Numbered from the stretch's first letter, positions 18,734 through 28,402 are shown. The stretch is 64,000 nt of DNA from Granulicella sp. (GCA_027452215.1 DAIDGQ010000035.1:121777-185776); one strand, 5' to 3'. Program-made: numbers and translations. The notes: a model not told the origin generated them from the sequence alone.

Positions 18734-19975
18734 ATGGCTCAACAAGTTTCGGTTCGATCTCGAGGGTGGGTGTGGGTGCTGGTCGCCTTTGCGGCAGGGT
18801 TAGCCCTGTTTTTCTACATACGCTCCGGCCGGGGAGTCGTCACGGTGGGGGCCGCCAAGGTCGAACGCCATAATCTCGCCAGCGAAAAGTCCACCAACGG
18901 CCGCGTCGTCCCCCTCCAGGACTTCCAGGCCCACGCGCCCATGCCCGGAGTCGTCGAGAAAATCGAAGTCCATCTCGGCCAGGCCGTACAGAACAATCAG
19001 GAACTCCTCCAGATGGATGACAGTCAGGCCCGCAAGGATCTGGCCGCTGCCCAGGCCAGCCTCGCCTCCAGCCTCGCCACCCTCCAGGCCATGCAGCAGG
19101 GAGGAACCCAGGACGAGCGCCTCGCCCAGACCGCAGAACTCGACAACGCCAAAATCCAGGTAGCCCAGGACACCACAGCCCTTGCCGCTCTACAGGCCCT
19201 GCAGGCCAAGGGAGCAGCTTCGGCCAACGAGGTCGCCCTCGCCCAGCAGCATCTCAACGCCGCCCAGGAGCATGTCCGCCAGCTTCAGGCGCGTCGCACC
19301 GCCCGCTACTCCTCCGACGATCTCACCGCCCAGAAGGCTCAGGTCGCCCAGGCCAAAGCCGCCGTCGATGCCGCCCAGATCGCCTACGACGGAGTCAATA
19401 TTCATAGCCCGTTCGCCGGAACCGTCTACGCCATCCCCGTCACCCAGTATGAGTTCGTTGCCGCCGGAGAGACCCTCGTCCAGGTCGCGGACCTCAACAA
19501 GCTGCGCATCAAAGCCTACTTCGACGAGCCCGACATCGGCCTGCTCAAAGCCGGCCAGCCCGTCACCATCAAGTGGGACGCCAAGCCCGACCATCTCTGG
19601 CACGGCCACGTCATTCAGGCCCCCACCACCATCATCGCCTACGGAGGAACCCGCAACGTCGGCGAGTGCCTCATCTCCGTCGACGACGCCAAGAGCGACC
19701 TCCTCCCCAACACCACCGTCACCGTCACCGTCACCGAGCTCCAGCACACCGACGTCCTCAGCCTCCCCCGCGAGGCCCTCCACACCATCGGCAACAGCGA
19801 CTTCGTCTACAAGATCGTCGACAACACCCTGGTCCGCACGCCCATCCAGGTGGGCCTCACCAACCTCACCCGCTTCGAAATCCTCGGCGGCCTCAACGAA
19901 GGCGACGTCGTAGCTCTCGGAGCCACCACCGAAGCCGACCTCGGCGACGGCCTTCGGGTCAAGGTGCAGCCCTGA
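18734..19975 (+). CDS. HlyD-type periplasmic adaptor (membrane fusion protein)
   Basis: The 413-residue protein has one N-terminal membrane anchor (WVWVLVAFAAGLALFFYI). A lipoyl half-motif (ARAPMPG-like, here HAPMPGVVEKIEVHLGQAV) follows, then a long alpha-helical hairpin rich in Ala/Gln (about 95-220), the second lipoyl half (IHSPFAGTVYAIPV) and beta-barrel domains. It would link an inner-membrane pump to the TolC protein two genes down. ATG 18734 begins just before the anchor; the frame opens 16 codons earlier. No pump gene is adjacent; the FtsX-type ABC pair at 35.9-37.8 kb is one possible partner. Confidence 0.87.
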   Translation: MAQQVSVRSRGWVWVLVAFAAGLALFFYIRSGRGVVTVGAAKVERHNLASEKSTNGRVVPLQDFQAHAPMPGVVEKIEVHLGQAVQNNQELLQMDDSQARKDLAAAQASLASSLATLQAMQQGGTQDERLAQTAELDNAKIQVAQDTTALAALQALQAKGAASANEVALAQQHLNAAQEHVRQLQARRTARYSSDDLTAQKAQVAQAKAAVDAAQIAYDGVNIHSPFAGTVYAIPVTQYEFVAAGETLVQVADLNKLRIKAYFDEPDIGLLKAGQPVTIKWDAKPDHLWHGHVIQAPTTIIAYGGTRNVGECLISVDDAKSDLLPNTTVTVTVTELQHTDVLSLPREALHTIGNSDFVYKIVDNTLVRTPIQVGLTNLTRFEILGGLNEGDVVALGATTEADLGDGLRVKVQP

Positions 19976-20112
19976 GTGAGAGGCTAGCCATGCGATCGAG
20001 CCTCTCCCCCGCCGCCCCGGCGTCCGCTGCAACCGCGGCCGCAGCAACCCTACCCGCCCACACCGCCTCGTCTTCTCCCCGGGCGGCGCAGGAGTCAAGA
20101 AGACCTGCATCA

Positions 20113-21093
20113 ATGAGCATCGCCCGGCACCTACTTCTCGCCTCCACCCTCGGCCTCGCCTGCGTCGCCCACGCCGCCGTCCGTGACCATGCCGCAGCTC
20201 CCCTCAACGTCGCAAGCCAGGCCCTCATGCAAGGCCGCATCGACGAAGCCATCGCCTCCCTCCAGCACATCGTCTCCTCCCATCCCGACGACGGCCCCGC
20301 CTATCTCCTGCTCTGCCGCAGCTTCTATGCCGAGGAGCATCAGGACGAGGCCATCTCCACCTGCGAAAACGCCGTCCGCACCCTCCCCCGCAGCAGCGAC
20401 GCCTTCGACTGGATGGGCCGTGCCTACGGCATGAAGGCCAGCCACGCCGGCCCCCTCGCCGGCTTCGGCCTCGCCCGCAAAGTCCGCTCCGCCTTCGAGA
20501 CCGCCGTCCAGCTCGACCCCAACAACGCCCCCGCCGTCAACGACCTCAGCGAGTTCTACATCAACGCCCCCGGAATCGTCGGCGGAGGTCAGGACAAAGC
20601 CGTCGACCTCGCCAACCGCACCCAGGCCACGCTCCCCCAGGTCGCCCACCGCATCCGCGCCCTGCTCGCCGACAAGCACAAGGACTACGACGAGGCCGAG
20701 CGTCAGTTCAAAGCCGCCGTCGACGACGCCCACCACCCCGACGCCTGGGTCGATCTCGGTGCCTTCTACATGCGCCGCAATCAGCCCGACCAGTCCGTCG
20801 CCGCCCTCCGCCAGTGCATCGCCGCCGACCACGCAAAGGATGCATCCCTCGTCGACGTCGCCAGCATCCTCAACAGCCGCCACCTCGAGCCCCAGCTCGC
20901 CCAGCGCTGCCTCGAGGACTACCTCCGCGGCCCCTCCCGCAGCGACGCCGCCCCCGTCATCAAGGTCCACGTCATGCTCGCCAAACTGCTCGCCGCTGCC
21001 GGAGATAAGCCAGCAGCTAAGATCGAAGTAGACAAAGCCCTGGCGCTCGCCTCCGGTTACGCTCCAGCCAGGCAGGCACTCCGAGAGCTCTAA
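20113..21093 (+). CDS. Exported tetratricopeptide-repeat protein
   Basis: The 326-residue protein begins with a signal peptide (MSIARHLLLASTLGLACVAH, cut near HAA). TPR-like helical repeats follow: ALMQGRIDEAIASLQHIV, FYAEEHQDEAISTCENAV, DYDEAERQFKAAVDDAHH and FYMRRNQPDQSVAALRQC. It should be a periplasmic scaffold. It lies between the adaptor and TolC genes on the same strand. The frame is open through the adaptor region, but only from the ATG at 20113 does the signal peptide appear; an ATG at 19990 is less likely. Confidence 0.8.
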   Translation: MSIARHLLLASTLGLACVAHAAVRDHAAAPLNVASQALMQGRIDEAIASLQHIVSSHPDDGPAYLLLCRSFYAEEHQDEAISTCENAVRTLPRSSDAFDWMGRAYGMKASHAGPLAGFGLARKVRSAFETAVQLDPNNAPAVNDLSEFYINAPGIVGGGQDKAVDLANRTQATLPQVAHRIRALLADKHKDYDEAERQFKAAVDDAHHPDAWVDLGAFYMRRNQPDQSVAALRQCIAADHAKDASLVDVASILNSRHLEPQLAQRCLEDYLRGPSRSDAAPVIKVHVMLAKLLAAAGDKPAAKIEVDKALALASGYAPARQALREL

Positions 21094-21158
21094 CCCCATC
21101 AGCACTGCAACCATCCAACCCGCAACGCCAGCAGCACACGGAAGGACACAGGAACAGG

Positions 21159-22514
21159 ATGCACCTTAGGACACGATTCGCGGCCACGCTCACCATGCTC
21201 ACAGCATGTGCCCTCGGAGCCTGTGCCCTCGGAGCCTCCGCACAGATCTCGCTCAGCTCCGCCGTCGACCTCGCCCTGCGCAACGATCCCCGCGTCAACC
21301 TTGCCAAAGCCGACGTCGCCAAAGCCCGCGCCCAGCTCGCCGCCGCCCGCGACGTCTACGTCCCCAACCTCATCGCCGACGGTGGCTACGGCCAGGGCTT
21401 CGGCGTTCCCACCAGCCTCCCCATCATCTTCAGCATGTCCAGCCAGTCGCTGGTCTACAACTTCTCCCAGCGAGACAACGTCCGCGCCGCCAGCGCCGCT
21501 CTCGAAGCCGCCAACCTCGCCCTCAAAGAGTCCAACCAGCAGGTCTCCGAAGACGTCGTCCTCACCTACCTCAACCTCGACAACGCCCAGCGCCGCCAGA
21601 CCGCGATCGCCCAGGAATACTCCTTCGCCCAGCGCCTCGTCACCATCGTGCAGCAGCGCCTCGACGCCGGCCAGGACACCCGCATCGATCTCCTCCAGGC
21701 GCGCCGCAACGCCACCCAGATCGAGCTCCAGCAGCTCCAGACCGAAGATGAAATCAAGACTCTATCCGACCACCTGACCCGCATCATCGGTCTCCCCGGC
21801 ACACCACTCGACGCCGTATCCAGCTCCATTCCCCCGCTCCCTCCGCTCCGTTCGTTAATCACCAGTCAGCCCACCAGCTTCGGCATCCAATCCGCCTTCG
21901 CCGCCGCCAAGAGCAAGCAGGAGGTAGCCTTTGGCGTCAGCCGCTACCGCCTCCGCCCCGAGGTCAGCCTGAACATCAACTACAGCCGTATTGACACTGG
22001 CCAGAACGGCTACACCACCTACTACCCCACCTTTACCAACCACTCCGAAAACGCCGAGAGCGTCTACCTCCAGATCCAGATTCCTCTCTACGACCGCAAG
22101 CACGAAGACGACGTCCGCGCCGCCGCCGACGCCGCCCACGCCAAGTTCGAAGCCCAGAATCAGCAGAACCTCTTCCTCGACGGCCGCTACAAACTCCAGC
22201 ACAGCACCGCCGAACTCTCCGCCCGTTACGAGCTCGCCCAGATCGACCTCGACCTCTCCCAGGAGCAGCTCAACGCCGTCCTCGCCCAGCTCAGCGCCAC
22301 CAGCGCCTCCGACGACCGCCCCCAGCTCTCCCCCAAGGACGAGCAGAACGCCCGCCTCCAGCAAAGCGCCCGCACCATCGACCTGCTCAACGCCCAGTCG
22401 CAGCTCAGCCAGGCTCAGGTCAATCTCATGCGCCAGACCGGTCAGCTCGACGATTGGCTCAAAACCGCCGTCACCACCTCTCCCGGCGTCTCCACTTCTC
22501 CCGCAACCCATTGA
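21159..22514 (+). CDS. TolC-family outer-membrane efflux protein
   Basis: The 451-residue protein has a signal peptide (ACALGACALGASAQ) and the duplicated TolC pattern of an initial helix (LSSAVDLALRNDPRVNLAKAD) and long Ala/Gln-rich helices with VLTYLNLDNAQRR and RIDLLQARRNATQIELQ. The second half has LDLSQEQLNAVLAQL and LLNAQSQLSQAQVNLMRQTGQL, as usual for these trimeric channels. It closes the adaptor-TPR-TolC set; an AGGAACAGG precedes the ATG. Confidence 0.9.
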   Translation: MHLRTRFAATLTMLTACALGACALGASAQISLSSAVDLALRNDPRVNLAKADVAKARAQLAAARDVYVPNLIADGGYGQGFGVPTSLPIIFSMSSQSLVYNFSQRDNVRAASAALEAANLALKESNQQVSEDVVLTYLNLDNAQRRQTAIAQEYSFAQRLVTIVQQRLDAGQDTRIDLLQARRNATQIELQQLQTEDEIKTLSDHLTRIIGLPGTPLDAVSSSIPPLPPLRSLITSQPTSFGIQSAFAAAKSKQEVAFGVSRYRLRPEVSLNINYSRIDTGQNGYTTYYPTFTNHSENAESVYLQIQIPLYDRKHEDDVRAAADAAHAKFEAQNQQNLFLDGRYKLQHSTAELSARYELAQIDLDLSQEQLNAVLAQLSATSASDDRPQLSPKDEQNARLQQSARTIDLLNAQSQLSQAQVNLMRQTGQLDDWLKTAVTTSPGVSTSPATH

Positions 22515-22640
22515 TATTCTTTGGTTTCCACTCCCACCAAAACGTGTAAAGCACACCACCGCCCTGCCTCAACGATTGTGCACATGAGCCCACTCTGGTT
22601 CACCGTCCGCGAGTGCAAAGTGGTAAACTAGGAGCTTATT

Positions 22641-24116
22641 ATGCCTCTCAAAACCCTGCTACTCAACCCGCCTTCCTTTGAAAACTTCGACGGTGGTGCC
22701 AGCTCCCGCTGGCCCGCAACTCGCGAAATCGAGTCCTACTGGTACCCCGTTTGGCTCGCCTACCCGGCCGGCATGCTCGAGGGCTCCAGGCTCCTCGATG
22801 CCCCGCCCCACCACGTCAGCGCCGAAGAGACCATCGAGATCGCCAAGGGTTACGAGTTCCTCGTGCTCTTCACCTCGACCGTAGGCTGGTCCGGTGACCA
22901 CGGCCTCGCTCGCGCCATCAAGAAGGCCAACCCCTCCATCAAGATCTGCTTCGTCGGCCCCCCGGTCACCACCGACCCCGACCGCGCTCTCAACGAGTGC
23001 GAAGTCCTCGACTTCATCTGCCGCCGCGAGTTCGACTTCTCCGTCGTCGAGTTTGCCAACGGCAAGCCCCTCAACGAAATCCTCGGCATCAGCTACAAAG
23101 ACTCCAACGGCGTCATCCAGCACACCCCGGACCGCCCGCAGGTCGAAGACCTCGACGCCATGCCCTGGGCCACCAAGATCTACGCCCGCGACATGGACGT
23201 CACGCGCTACAACGTGCCCTTCCTCCTGCACCCCTACATCTCGCTCTACTCCACCCGCGGCTGCCCGGCGCAGTGTACCTTCTGCCTCTGGCCCCAGACC
23301 CTCAGCGGCCATGCCTGGCGCAAGCGCTCCACCGACGACGTCGCCGCCGAGATGGCCTGGGCCAAGCAAAACTTCCCCCACGTCAAGGAGTTCTTCTTCG
23401 ACGACGACACCTTCAACATCCAGAAGGTTCGCACCATCGAGCTCTGCGAAAAGCTCAAGCCCCTCGGCATCACCTGGAGCTGCACCTCGCGCGTCACCAC
23501 CGACCGCGACACCCTCAAGGCCATGAAGGATGCCGGCTGCCGCCTGCTCATCGTCGGCTTCGAATCCGGTGATCCCCAGATCCTCAAGAACATCAAAAAG
23601 GGTGCCACCGTCGAGCGTGCCCGCGAGTTCGTCAAGGACTGCCACGACCTCGGCCTCATCATCCACGCCGACTTCATCCTTGGCCTTCCCGGCGAGACCA
23701 AAGAGTCCATCCGCAACACCATCAACTTCGCCAAGACGCTCGACTGCGAGACCATCCAGGTCTCCGTAGCTCACGCCTATCCTGGAACCGAGTTCTACGA
23801 CTACGCCAAACGCAACGACTTCATCACCAACGAAAAGATGGAGGACGGCGGAGGTCACCAGATGGCGCACATCGAGTACCCCGGCCTCCCCACCGAGTAC
23901 GTCATGGAGATGGTCCACAAGTTCTACGACGAATATTACTTCCGCCCCAAGGCTGCATTCCGCGTCGTCTGGAAGGCCGTCGTCAACCGCGACGTTCCCC
24001 GTCTCTACGTCGAGGCCAAGGCCTTCATGAAGCTGCGCTCGCAGCGCAACAAGGCCTCCCGCGCCAAGAAGACAGCCAACGCCCTCAAGGCCGAGAGCGC
24101 CAGCGCCAACGTCTAG
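22641..24116 (+). CDS. hpnJ: Hopanoid B12-binding radical SAM protein HpnJ
   Basis: The 491-residue enzyme has an N-terminal cobalamin-binding-type domain (KTLLLNPPSFENFDGG at the start, then EFLVLFTSTVGWSGDH) and a radical SAM domain with C208, C212 and C215 in CPAQCTFC. EFFFDDDTFN, SCTSRVTTDRDTLKAM and DFILGLPGETKESI are typical of HpnJ. In Burkholderia HpnJ converts glucosaminyl bacteriohopanetetrol to the cyclitol ether. AGGAGC lies six bases before the ATG. It is followed by an intrinsic terminator and lies convergent to hpnC-D-E, so the locus makes squalene and also decorates hopanoid side chains. Confidence 0.9.
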   Translation: MPLKTLLLNPPSFENFDGGASSRWPATREIESYWYPVWLAYPAGMLEGSRLLDAPPHHVSAEETIEIAKGYEFLVLFTSTVGWSGDHGLARAIKKANPSIKICFVGPPVTTDPDRALNECEVLDFICRREFDFSVVEFANGKPLNEILGISYKDSNGVIQHTPDRPQVEDLDAMPWATKIYARDMDVTRYNVPFLLHPYISLYSTRGCPAQCTFCLWPQTLSGHAWRKRSTDDVAAEMAWAKQNFPHVKEFFFDDDTFNIQKVRTIELCEKLKPLGITWSCTSRVTTDRDTLKAMKDAGCRLLIVGFESGDPQILKNIKKGATVERAREFVKDCHDLGLIIHADFILGLPGETKESIRNTINFAKTLDCETIQVSVAHAYPGTEFYDYAKRNDFITNEKMEDGGGHQMAHIEYPGLPTEYVMEMVHKFYDEYYFRPKAAFRVVWKAVVNRDVPRLYVEAKAFMKLRSQRNKASRAKKTANALKAESASANV

Positions 24117-24135
24117 TCGATCACCAGCGAACCAG

Positions 24136-24168
24136 AGGCGGAGCGATTCTGCTCCGCCTTTCTTCTTG
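24136..24168 (+). terminator. Intrinsic terminator after hpnJ
   Basis: A perfect 9-bp stem (AGGCGGAGC / GCTCCGCCT, six-base loop) is followed directly by a T-rich run (TTCTTCTT). This is the best standard terminator in the window and sits 20 bases after the hpnJ stop. The next gene starts 53 bases past the hairpin, so it may need its own promoter or read-through. Confidence 0.8.
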
Positions 24169-24188
24169 CTCGATACGAAGGGGATCTC

Positions 24189-24617
24189 TTGAAGCACGCC
24201 CTGAAGCCCTCGCAGTACGCCGTCCTCATCGCCATCATGCTCACCGCGTCCGTCGGCGATTCCCTGCTCTCCCGCGGCATGGGCCAGGTCGGCGCCGTAG
24301 ACATGCACCACCTCTCGCTCCTCTGGCGCGCCCTCTTCAACCCCTTCGTCGACGCGGGAATCATCCTCCTCATCGGCTTCTTCGCCTGCTACACCACTGC
24401 TCTCAGCTGGGCCGACCTCACCTTCGTCATGCCCGCCACCGCCTTCGGTTACGTCGTCATCGCTCTACTCGGCCGCTTCTGGCTGCACGAGCAAATGTCC
24501 ATCTCCCGCTGGGCCGGAATCCTCCTCGTCGTCTCCGCCGTCGGCTTCGTCGCCGGCGGCCCCTCGCGCACCGAGCACCCCGAGCTCGACCAGATGGACG
24601 CCGGAGCCGGCCGATGA
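24189..24617 (+). CDS. Small EamA/DMT-type membrane protein A
   Basis: The 142-residue protein has four hydrophobic helices and the EamA half-repeat look (ADLTFVMPATAFGYVVIALL, EQMSISRWAGILLVVSAVGF). The start is a TTG at 24189 with GAAGGGGATC just before it. Its stop overlaps the ATG of the next, related gene (ATGA). The two half-size DMT proteins probably form a heterodimer, like ArnE/ArnF-type lipid carriers. Their position behind hpnJ suggests transport of a hopanoid or polyprenyl-linked molecule; this is inference. Confidence 0.8.
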   Translation: MKHALKPSQYAVLIAIMLTASVGDSLLSRGMGQVGAVDMHHLSLLWRALFNPFVDAGIILLIGFFACYTTALSWADLTFVMPATAFGYVVIALLGRFWLHEQMSISRWAGILLVVSAVGFVAGGPSRTEHPELDQMDAGAGR

Positions 24618-25018
24618 TCCTCACCCCAGCCTCCCTCTCCCCCAACCTCCGCATCTGGGCCGCCATCTCCTTCGTCGCCGCCCTCGCCATCGCCGGAGAA
24701 GTCCTCATCGCCTCCGGCATGAGAGACCTCGGCGACCTCGACCTCATCCGCGAACGCAGCGGAATCCCCGGAGCCATCAAGGCCGTTCTCACCAGCGGCA
24801 AATTCGTCCTCGGAGCCCTCTGCATGGCCCTCAACTTCTTCGCCATGCTCTTCGCCCTCAGCATCGCCGAGCTCTCCCTCGCAGCCCCAGCCATCGCCTC
24901 CCTCACCTACATCGGCAACGCCATCGCAGCCAAATTCGTCCTCGGAGAAAAGGTAGACCACCGCCGCTGGCTAGCCACCGCCTTCGTAGCCATCGGCGTC
25001 ATCCTGCTAGCGCACTAA
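24614..25018 (+). CDS. Small EamA/DMT-type membrane protein B
   Basis: The 134-residue protein has four hydrophobic helices, including AISFVAALAIAGEVLIASG, FVLGALCMALNFFAMLFALS and WLATAFVAIGVILLA. EKVDHRRW before the last helix parallels EQMSISRW in the preceding protein, which supports a pair of diverged halves. It is coupled to that gene by an ATGA overlap and its 3' end overlaps that of the convergent hpnE by four bases. Confidence 0.8.
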   Translation: MILTPASLSPNLRIWAAISFVAALAIAGEVLIASGMRDLGDLDLIRERSGIPGAIKAVLTSGKFVLGALCMALNFFAMLFALSIAELSLAAPAIASLTYIGNAIAAKFVLGEKVDHRRWLATAFVAIGVILLAH

Positions 25019-26451
25019 CGAACCAGCAGCCGCATCAACCCCGTAGCCGCAAGATCCGCCGACAAAAATCCACCCTCACCACCCGCGCCCTTCGCCACCG
25101 CCTCTGCGGCCAGCCGCCCACTCCGCACCGCTCCCTCCATCGTCGAAGGCCACCCCGTCCGAGTCCAATCCCCCGCCAGATAAAGCCCCTCTCCCGCCGC
25201 ATCCGCCGCCGGCCGAAACCGGTCCAGCCCCGGCACCACCGAGAACGTAGCCCTCGCCTCCTTCAGCACCCCCGACTTCACAATCATCGCCTCGCGCACC
25301 CCCGGAAAGAATCGTGCCAACTCCTCCACCGCAGCCCCTACAACCTCCTCGCGCGTCCGGTGCAGCTCCGCAAACGAAGCGCTGATCACCAGCTCCAGAT
25401 ACTGCCCCTCCCCCGCGCCCGCACCCTCTTCAAACCGCCGAATCCGCGACTTGTTAAACATCCACTGGATCCGAGTATCGAGCAGCGCCGCATGGTCCAG
25501 CTCCGTAATCACCCGGTCAAACCAAAGGTGAATCGTAGTAATCGGCGAGTGCACAAACTGCTCCATCGCCGGAAGAATCCGTTGCCGTTGCTGCGACTCC
25601 TCAGGCAGCGTCCGCAGCAGTCGCGCCGTCTGCTCAAACGGCAGCGCCAGCACCATCTGCTCTGCACCAAACACCGCACCATCCGACGCCACCATCTCCC
25701 ACATCCCATCCGCTCTCCGCCCAATGCGGTCAACGCTCGTCCGCAGATGCACCGCCGTCCCCAACTGCTCCGCCCTCTCCGCCACCGCCGCGTAAAACTC
25801 CGACAGCGGCTGCGACGGAATCCCCAGCCTCCCACCCTCCGCCGACTTCAGAAACGATTCATGAAACACCTGCCCCGCATACCGCGTCGAGCACCGCTCA
25901 AACCCATCATTCAGCGCCCCCACAATCACCGGCTCCCAGAAGTGCCGAATCGCCCCCTCCGTCTGCTTCGTCCGTTTCAACCACGCAGAGAACGCCTCGT
26001 CATCGCTCTCCGGATACCCCCGCAAAAACTCCAGCAGCCCCGCCGCAATCACCGCCTTGTCCGCAACCGACAGCATCGACGCCCGCAGGAAACTCCACGA
26101 CGAATGTCCCGGCGACGGCAGAAAGCTCGCCCCAATCTCACTCCGCCGAGCCGCCCCGCTCCCGCCTCCCGGCTCCAGAAACGTAATCTCGTCGTACCAC
26201 CGAATGTGCCGATCCGCCCCGGCCTGCCTGCACAGATCGATCAGGTTCGTGCAGCACCCCAGCAGCACATGCTGCGAATCCACCACCTCCGCCAGCGCCG
26301 GATGCTCATACGAATACGCTCGCCCACCCACATGCGGCTTGCGCTCCACCAGCGCCACCTTCGCCCCCGCACCCGACAGCGCCACCGCAGCCGACAGCCC
26401 CGCCAGCCCTGCCCCAATCACCAGCACCTCCGCGCCCGCCGCGTCCCTCAT
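25015..26451 (-). CDS. hpnE: Hydroxysqualene dehydroxylase HpnE
   Basis: The 478-residue FAD enzyme completes the HpnC-D-E route to squalene by reducing hydroxysqualene. It has the dinucleotide motif VIGAGLAGLSAAVALSGAGA at the start, ALVERKPHVGGRAYSYEHP for FAD, and the C-terminal YLAGDWTRTGWPSTMEGAV flavin motif. Its ATG overlaps the hpnD stop by four bases, so hpnC, hpnD and hpnE form one coupled unit. Confidence 0.92.
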   Translation of the reverse strand: MRDAAGAEVLVIGAGLAGLSAAVALSGAGAKVALVERKPHVGGRAYSYEHPALAEVVDSQHVLLGCCTNLIDLCRQAGADRHIRWYDEITFLEPGGGSGAARRSEIGASFLPSPGHSSWSFLRASMLSVADKAVIAAGLLEFLRGYPESDDEAFSAWLKRTKQTEGAIRHFWEPVIVGALNDGFERCSTRYAGQVFHESFLKSAEGGRLGIPSQPLSEFYAAVAERAEQLGTAVHLRTSVDRIGRRADGMWEMVASDGAVFGAEQMVLALPFEQTARLLRTLPEESQQRQRILPAMEQFVHSPITTIHLWFDRVITELDHAALLDTRIQWMFNKSRIRRFEEGAGAGEGQYLELVISASFAELHRTREEVVGAAVEELARFFPGVREAMIVKSGVLKEARATFSVVPGLDRFRPAADAAGEGLYLAGDWTRTGWPSTMEGAVRSGRLAAEAVAKGAGGEGGFLSADLAATGLMRLLVR

Positions 26452-27419
26452 CCCGAAATCCTTGCCATCAACGACTGCATCATCCCCACGCCCAGCACGC
26501 CCAGCTTCTTATACGTCGGCACCGACACCCGCCGCTCAAACACCGCCCCCGGATCCTCCGCAATCCTGTCCAGCAGCTCATGATAGATCCGCACCAGCAC
26601 CCGCATCGCCGGCCGAGCATCCGCATCCAGCAGCGGAATCAACTCCTCCGCGCTGTGATACAGCATCTGCGCTCGAACCTCCAGCCCCCGCAGCAGCGCC
26701 AGCTCATTCTCCTCCATCGGCCCCCCACCTGCGGCGAGTGCAACAATGCGCTCCGCAGCCACACCCTTCTCGCGCAGCAGATCGCCCGGCAGATAAATCC
26801 TCCCTCGCTCCGCATCTTCCTTCACGTCCCGCAAAATATTCGTCAGCTGGAACGCCACCCCCGTATCGATCGCCAGCTTATCCGCGCGCGGATCCGTATA
26901 CCCAAAGATCCGTATGCACACCAGCCCCACCACCGACGCCACCAGGTAGCAATAATGATGCAGCGCCGCAAAGCTCTCATACACCTGCACCGTGCGCGCG
27001 CCTCCATCCGCCCCGCGAACCTCCACGTTGCACACGCCCTCCGGCTGCGCCTCCAGGTCAAGCGAAGTCCCCGCCACCAGCTGCTCCAGCAGCTCATCCG
27101 AGATGCCAAATCTCCGCTGCGTATCATTCAGCGCAATAAAAATCACATCCTCAGAAGCCTCTGCACGCGACGCCCGCCAAGCCGCCGTCCAAGCCCGCAT
27201 CGCCTCGCGCCGCGCCTCAATCGACATCGATTCATCATCCGCCAGATCATCCGCCTTGCGCATAAACGCGTACACCGCGCACATCGCATCCGACTTATGC
27301 TGAGGCAGCACACGAAACGAATAATAAAAATTCTTCGCCTCGCGCTTCGCAATCGCGCGACACGCCGCATAGGCCGCCACTAACTCCGGAGCTCGCTGGT
27401 CCGTCCCCTGGTCCGTCAT
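26448..27419 (-). CDS. hpnD: Presqualene diphosphate synthase HpnD
   Basis: The 323-residue head-to-head prenyltransferase condenses two farnesyl diphosphates to presqualene diphosphate. Aspartate-rich motifs are MRKADDLADDES (about 60-70) and LTNILRDVKEDAERGRIYLP, written here as NILRDVKEDAERGRIYLP (about 190). The N-terminal AKREAKNFYYSFRVLP is typical for HpnD. It overlaps hpnC upstream and hpnE downstream by four bases each. Confidence 0.92.
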   Translation of the reverse strand: MTDQGTDQRAPELVAAYAACRAIAKREAKNFYYSFRVLPQHKSDAMCAVYAFMRKADDLADDESMSIEARREAMRAWTAAWRASRAEASEDVIFIALNDTQRRFGISDELLEQLVAGTSLDLEAQPEGVCNVEVRGADGGARTVQVYESFAALHHYCYLVASVVGLVCIRIFGYTDPRADKLAIDTGVAFQLTNILRDVKEDAERGRIYLPGDLLREKGVAAERIVALAAGGGPMEENELALLRGLEVRAQMLYHSAEELIPLLDADARPAMRVLVRIYHELLDRIAEDPGAVFERRVSVPTYKKLGVLGVGMMQSLMARISG

Positions 27420-28402
27420 GCTCGCCCACCTTCTCCCGCACGCCTCGACGGCAAAAGCATCGACCCCGCCTTCCCCGCCACCGCTCCCAATAGCAGCCGC
27501 AGCTTCGCCCCCTTGGTCACCACCGGCCGCGCCCGCAGCGTGTCATAATCCTGCGCCGCAATCGCATCCAGAATCGCATACCCTCCATTCACGAACAGCT
27601 GGAGCGTCGACGCAAGCTCCCTCGACACCAGCTGCGTAATCCGTTCACCCCGCGCCAGCCGCGCCCGAGCATCCCCCACCAAAAACTCCATCATCGCCCG
27701 CACCTTGCCATCGAACACACGAGCAATCAACTGCTCATCCGTCACGCCAAATCTCTGCATCGCATCGGCAGGAATATACCTCCGCCCGCGCTCCCGGTCC
27801 TCCACAATATCCTGATAAAAATTCGCCAGCTGCAGCCCCGTACAAATCTCATCGGACAGCAGCATCAGCTCCTCCGCCCTGTATCCACTGATCAAAAGCA
27901 CCAGCCGCCCCACCGGGTTCGCCGAATACCTCGAGTACTCCTCCAACGTCGCCAGCGATTCATGATGCGTATACACCTGGTCCTGCTCAAACGCAGAGAT
28001 CAAATCATCGAACGGCTGCATCGGCAGATCCCGCGCCGCAATCGTCGGCTGCAGCGCCACAAACACCGGATGCCGCGACAGCTCCGGCCGCGCAAAACAT
28101 TGGTGCAGCATCGCTCTCCACTCCGCCAGCAGCCGCGTCGCCGTCGTCGTATCCGCAACCTCATCTCCCAGGTCATCCGACGTCCGGCAAAACGCATACA
28201 CACTGTGAAAATGCGGTCGCAACGCTGCCGGAAGAAAAAACGTCGCCACATGAAAATTCTCATAGTGCGTCGTCGCCAGCATCTTGCACCACGCCTGCGC
28301 CTCCCCCAGCGAAGGCCGCGCCGCCGGCGTCAGATACAGCTCCGGAGCACCCATCAACCGGTCGTCCATCGTCTCCTCAACCACCTTCGCGACGCCGCTC
28401 AT
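27416..28402 (-). CDS. hpnC: Hydroxysqualene synthase HpnC
   Basis: The 328-residue squalene-synthase-like enzyme turns presqualene diphosphate into hydroxysqualene. Motifs are HYENFHVATFFLPAALRPH, VYAFCRTSDDLGDE (first Asp-rich site) and LANFYQDIVEDRERGRRYIP (second site); the ENFxVA start separates HpnC from HpnD. Its start overlaps the stop of the upstream dehydrogenase gene, so four genes may be read as one transcript. Confidence 0.92.
   Translation of the reverse strand: MSGVAKVVEETMDDRLMGAPELYLTPAARPSLGEAQAWCKMLATTHYENFHVATFFLPAALRPHFHSVYAFCRTSDDLGDEVADTTTATRLLAEWRAMLHQCFARPELSRHPVFVALQPTIAARDLPMQPFDDLISAFEQDQVYTHHESLATLEEYSRYSANPVGRLVLLISGYRAEELMLLSDEICTGLQLANFYQDIVEDRERGRRYIPADAMQRFGVTDEQLIARVFDGKVRAMMEFLVGDARARLARGERITQLVSRELASTLQLFVNGGYAILDAIAAQDYDTLRARPVVTKGAKLRLLLGAVAGKAGSMLLPSRRAGEGGRA

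Noticed and set aside
22659..24311. A 550-codon open frame opposite hpnJ
   Set aside because: It is antisense to a clear radical SAM gene; strong C-ending codon use leaves the opposite strand free of stops. The product is Val/Gly/Asp/Glu-rich without any motif.
24189..25018. The two small DMT genes as one broken full-length EamA transporter
   Set aside because: The ATGA overlap, good frames and a four-helix layout in each fit a natural pair of half-size proteins, not a frameshift.
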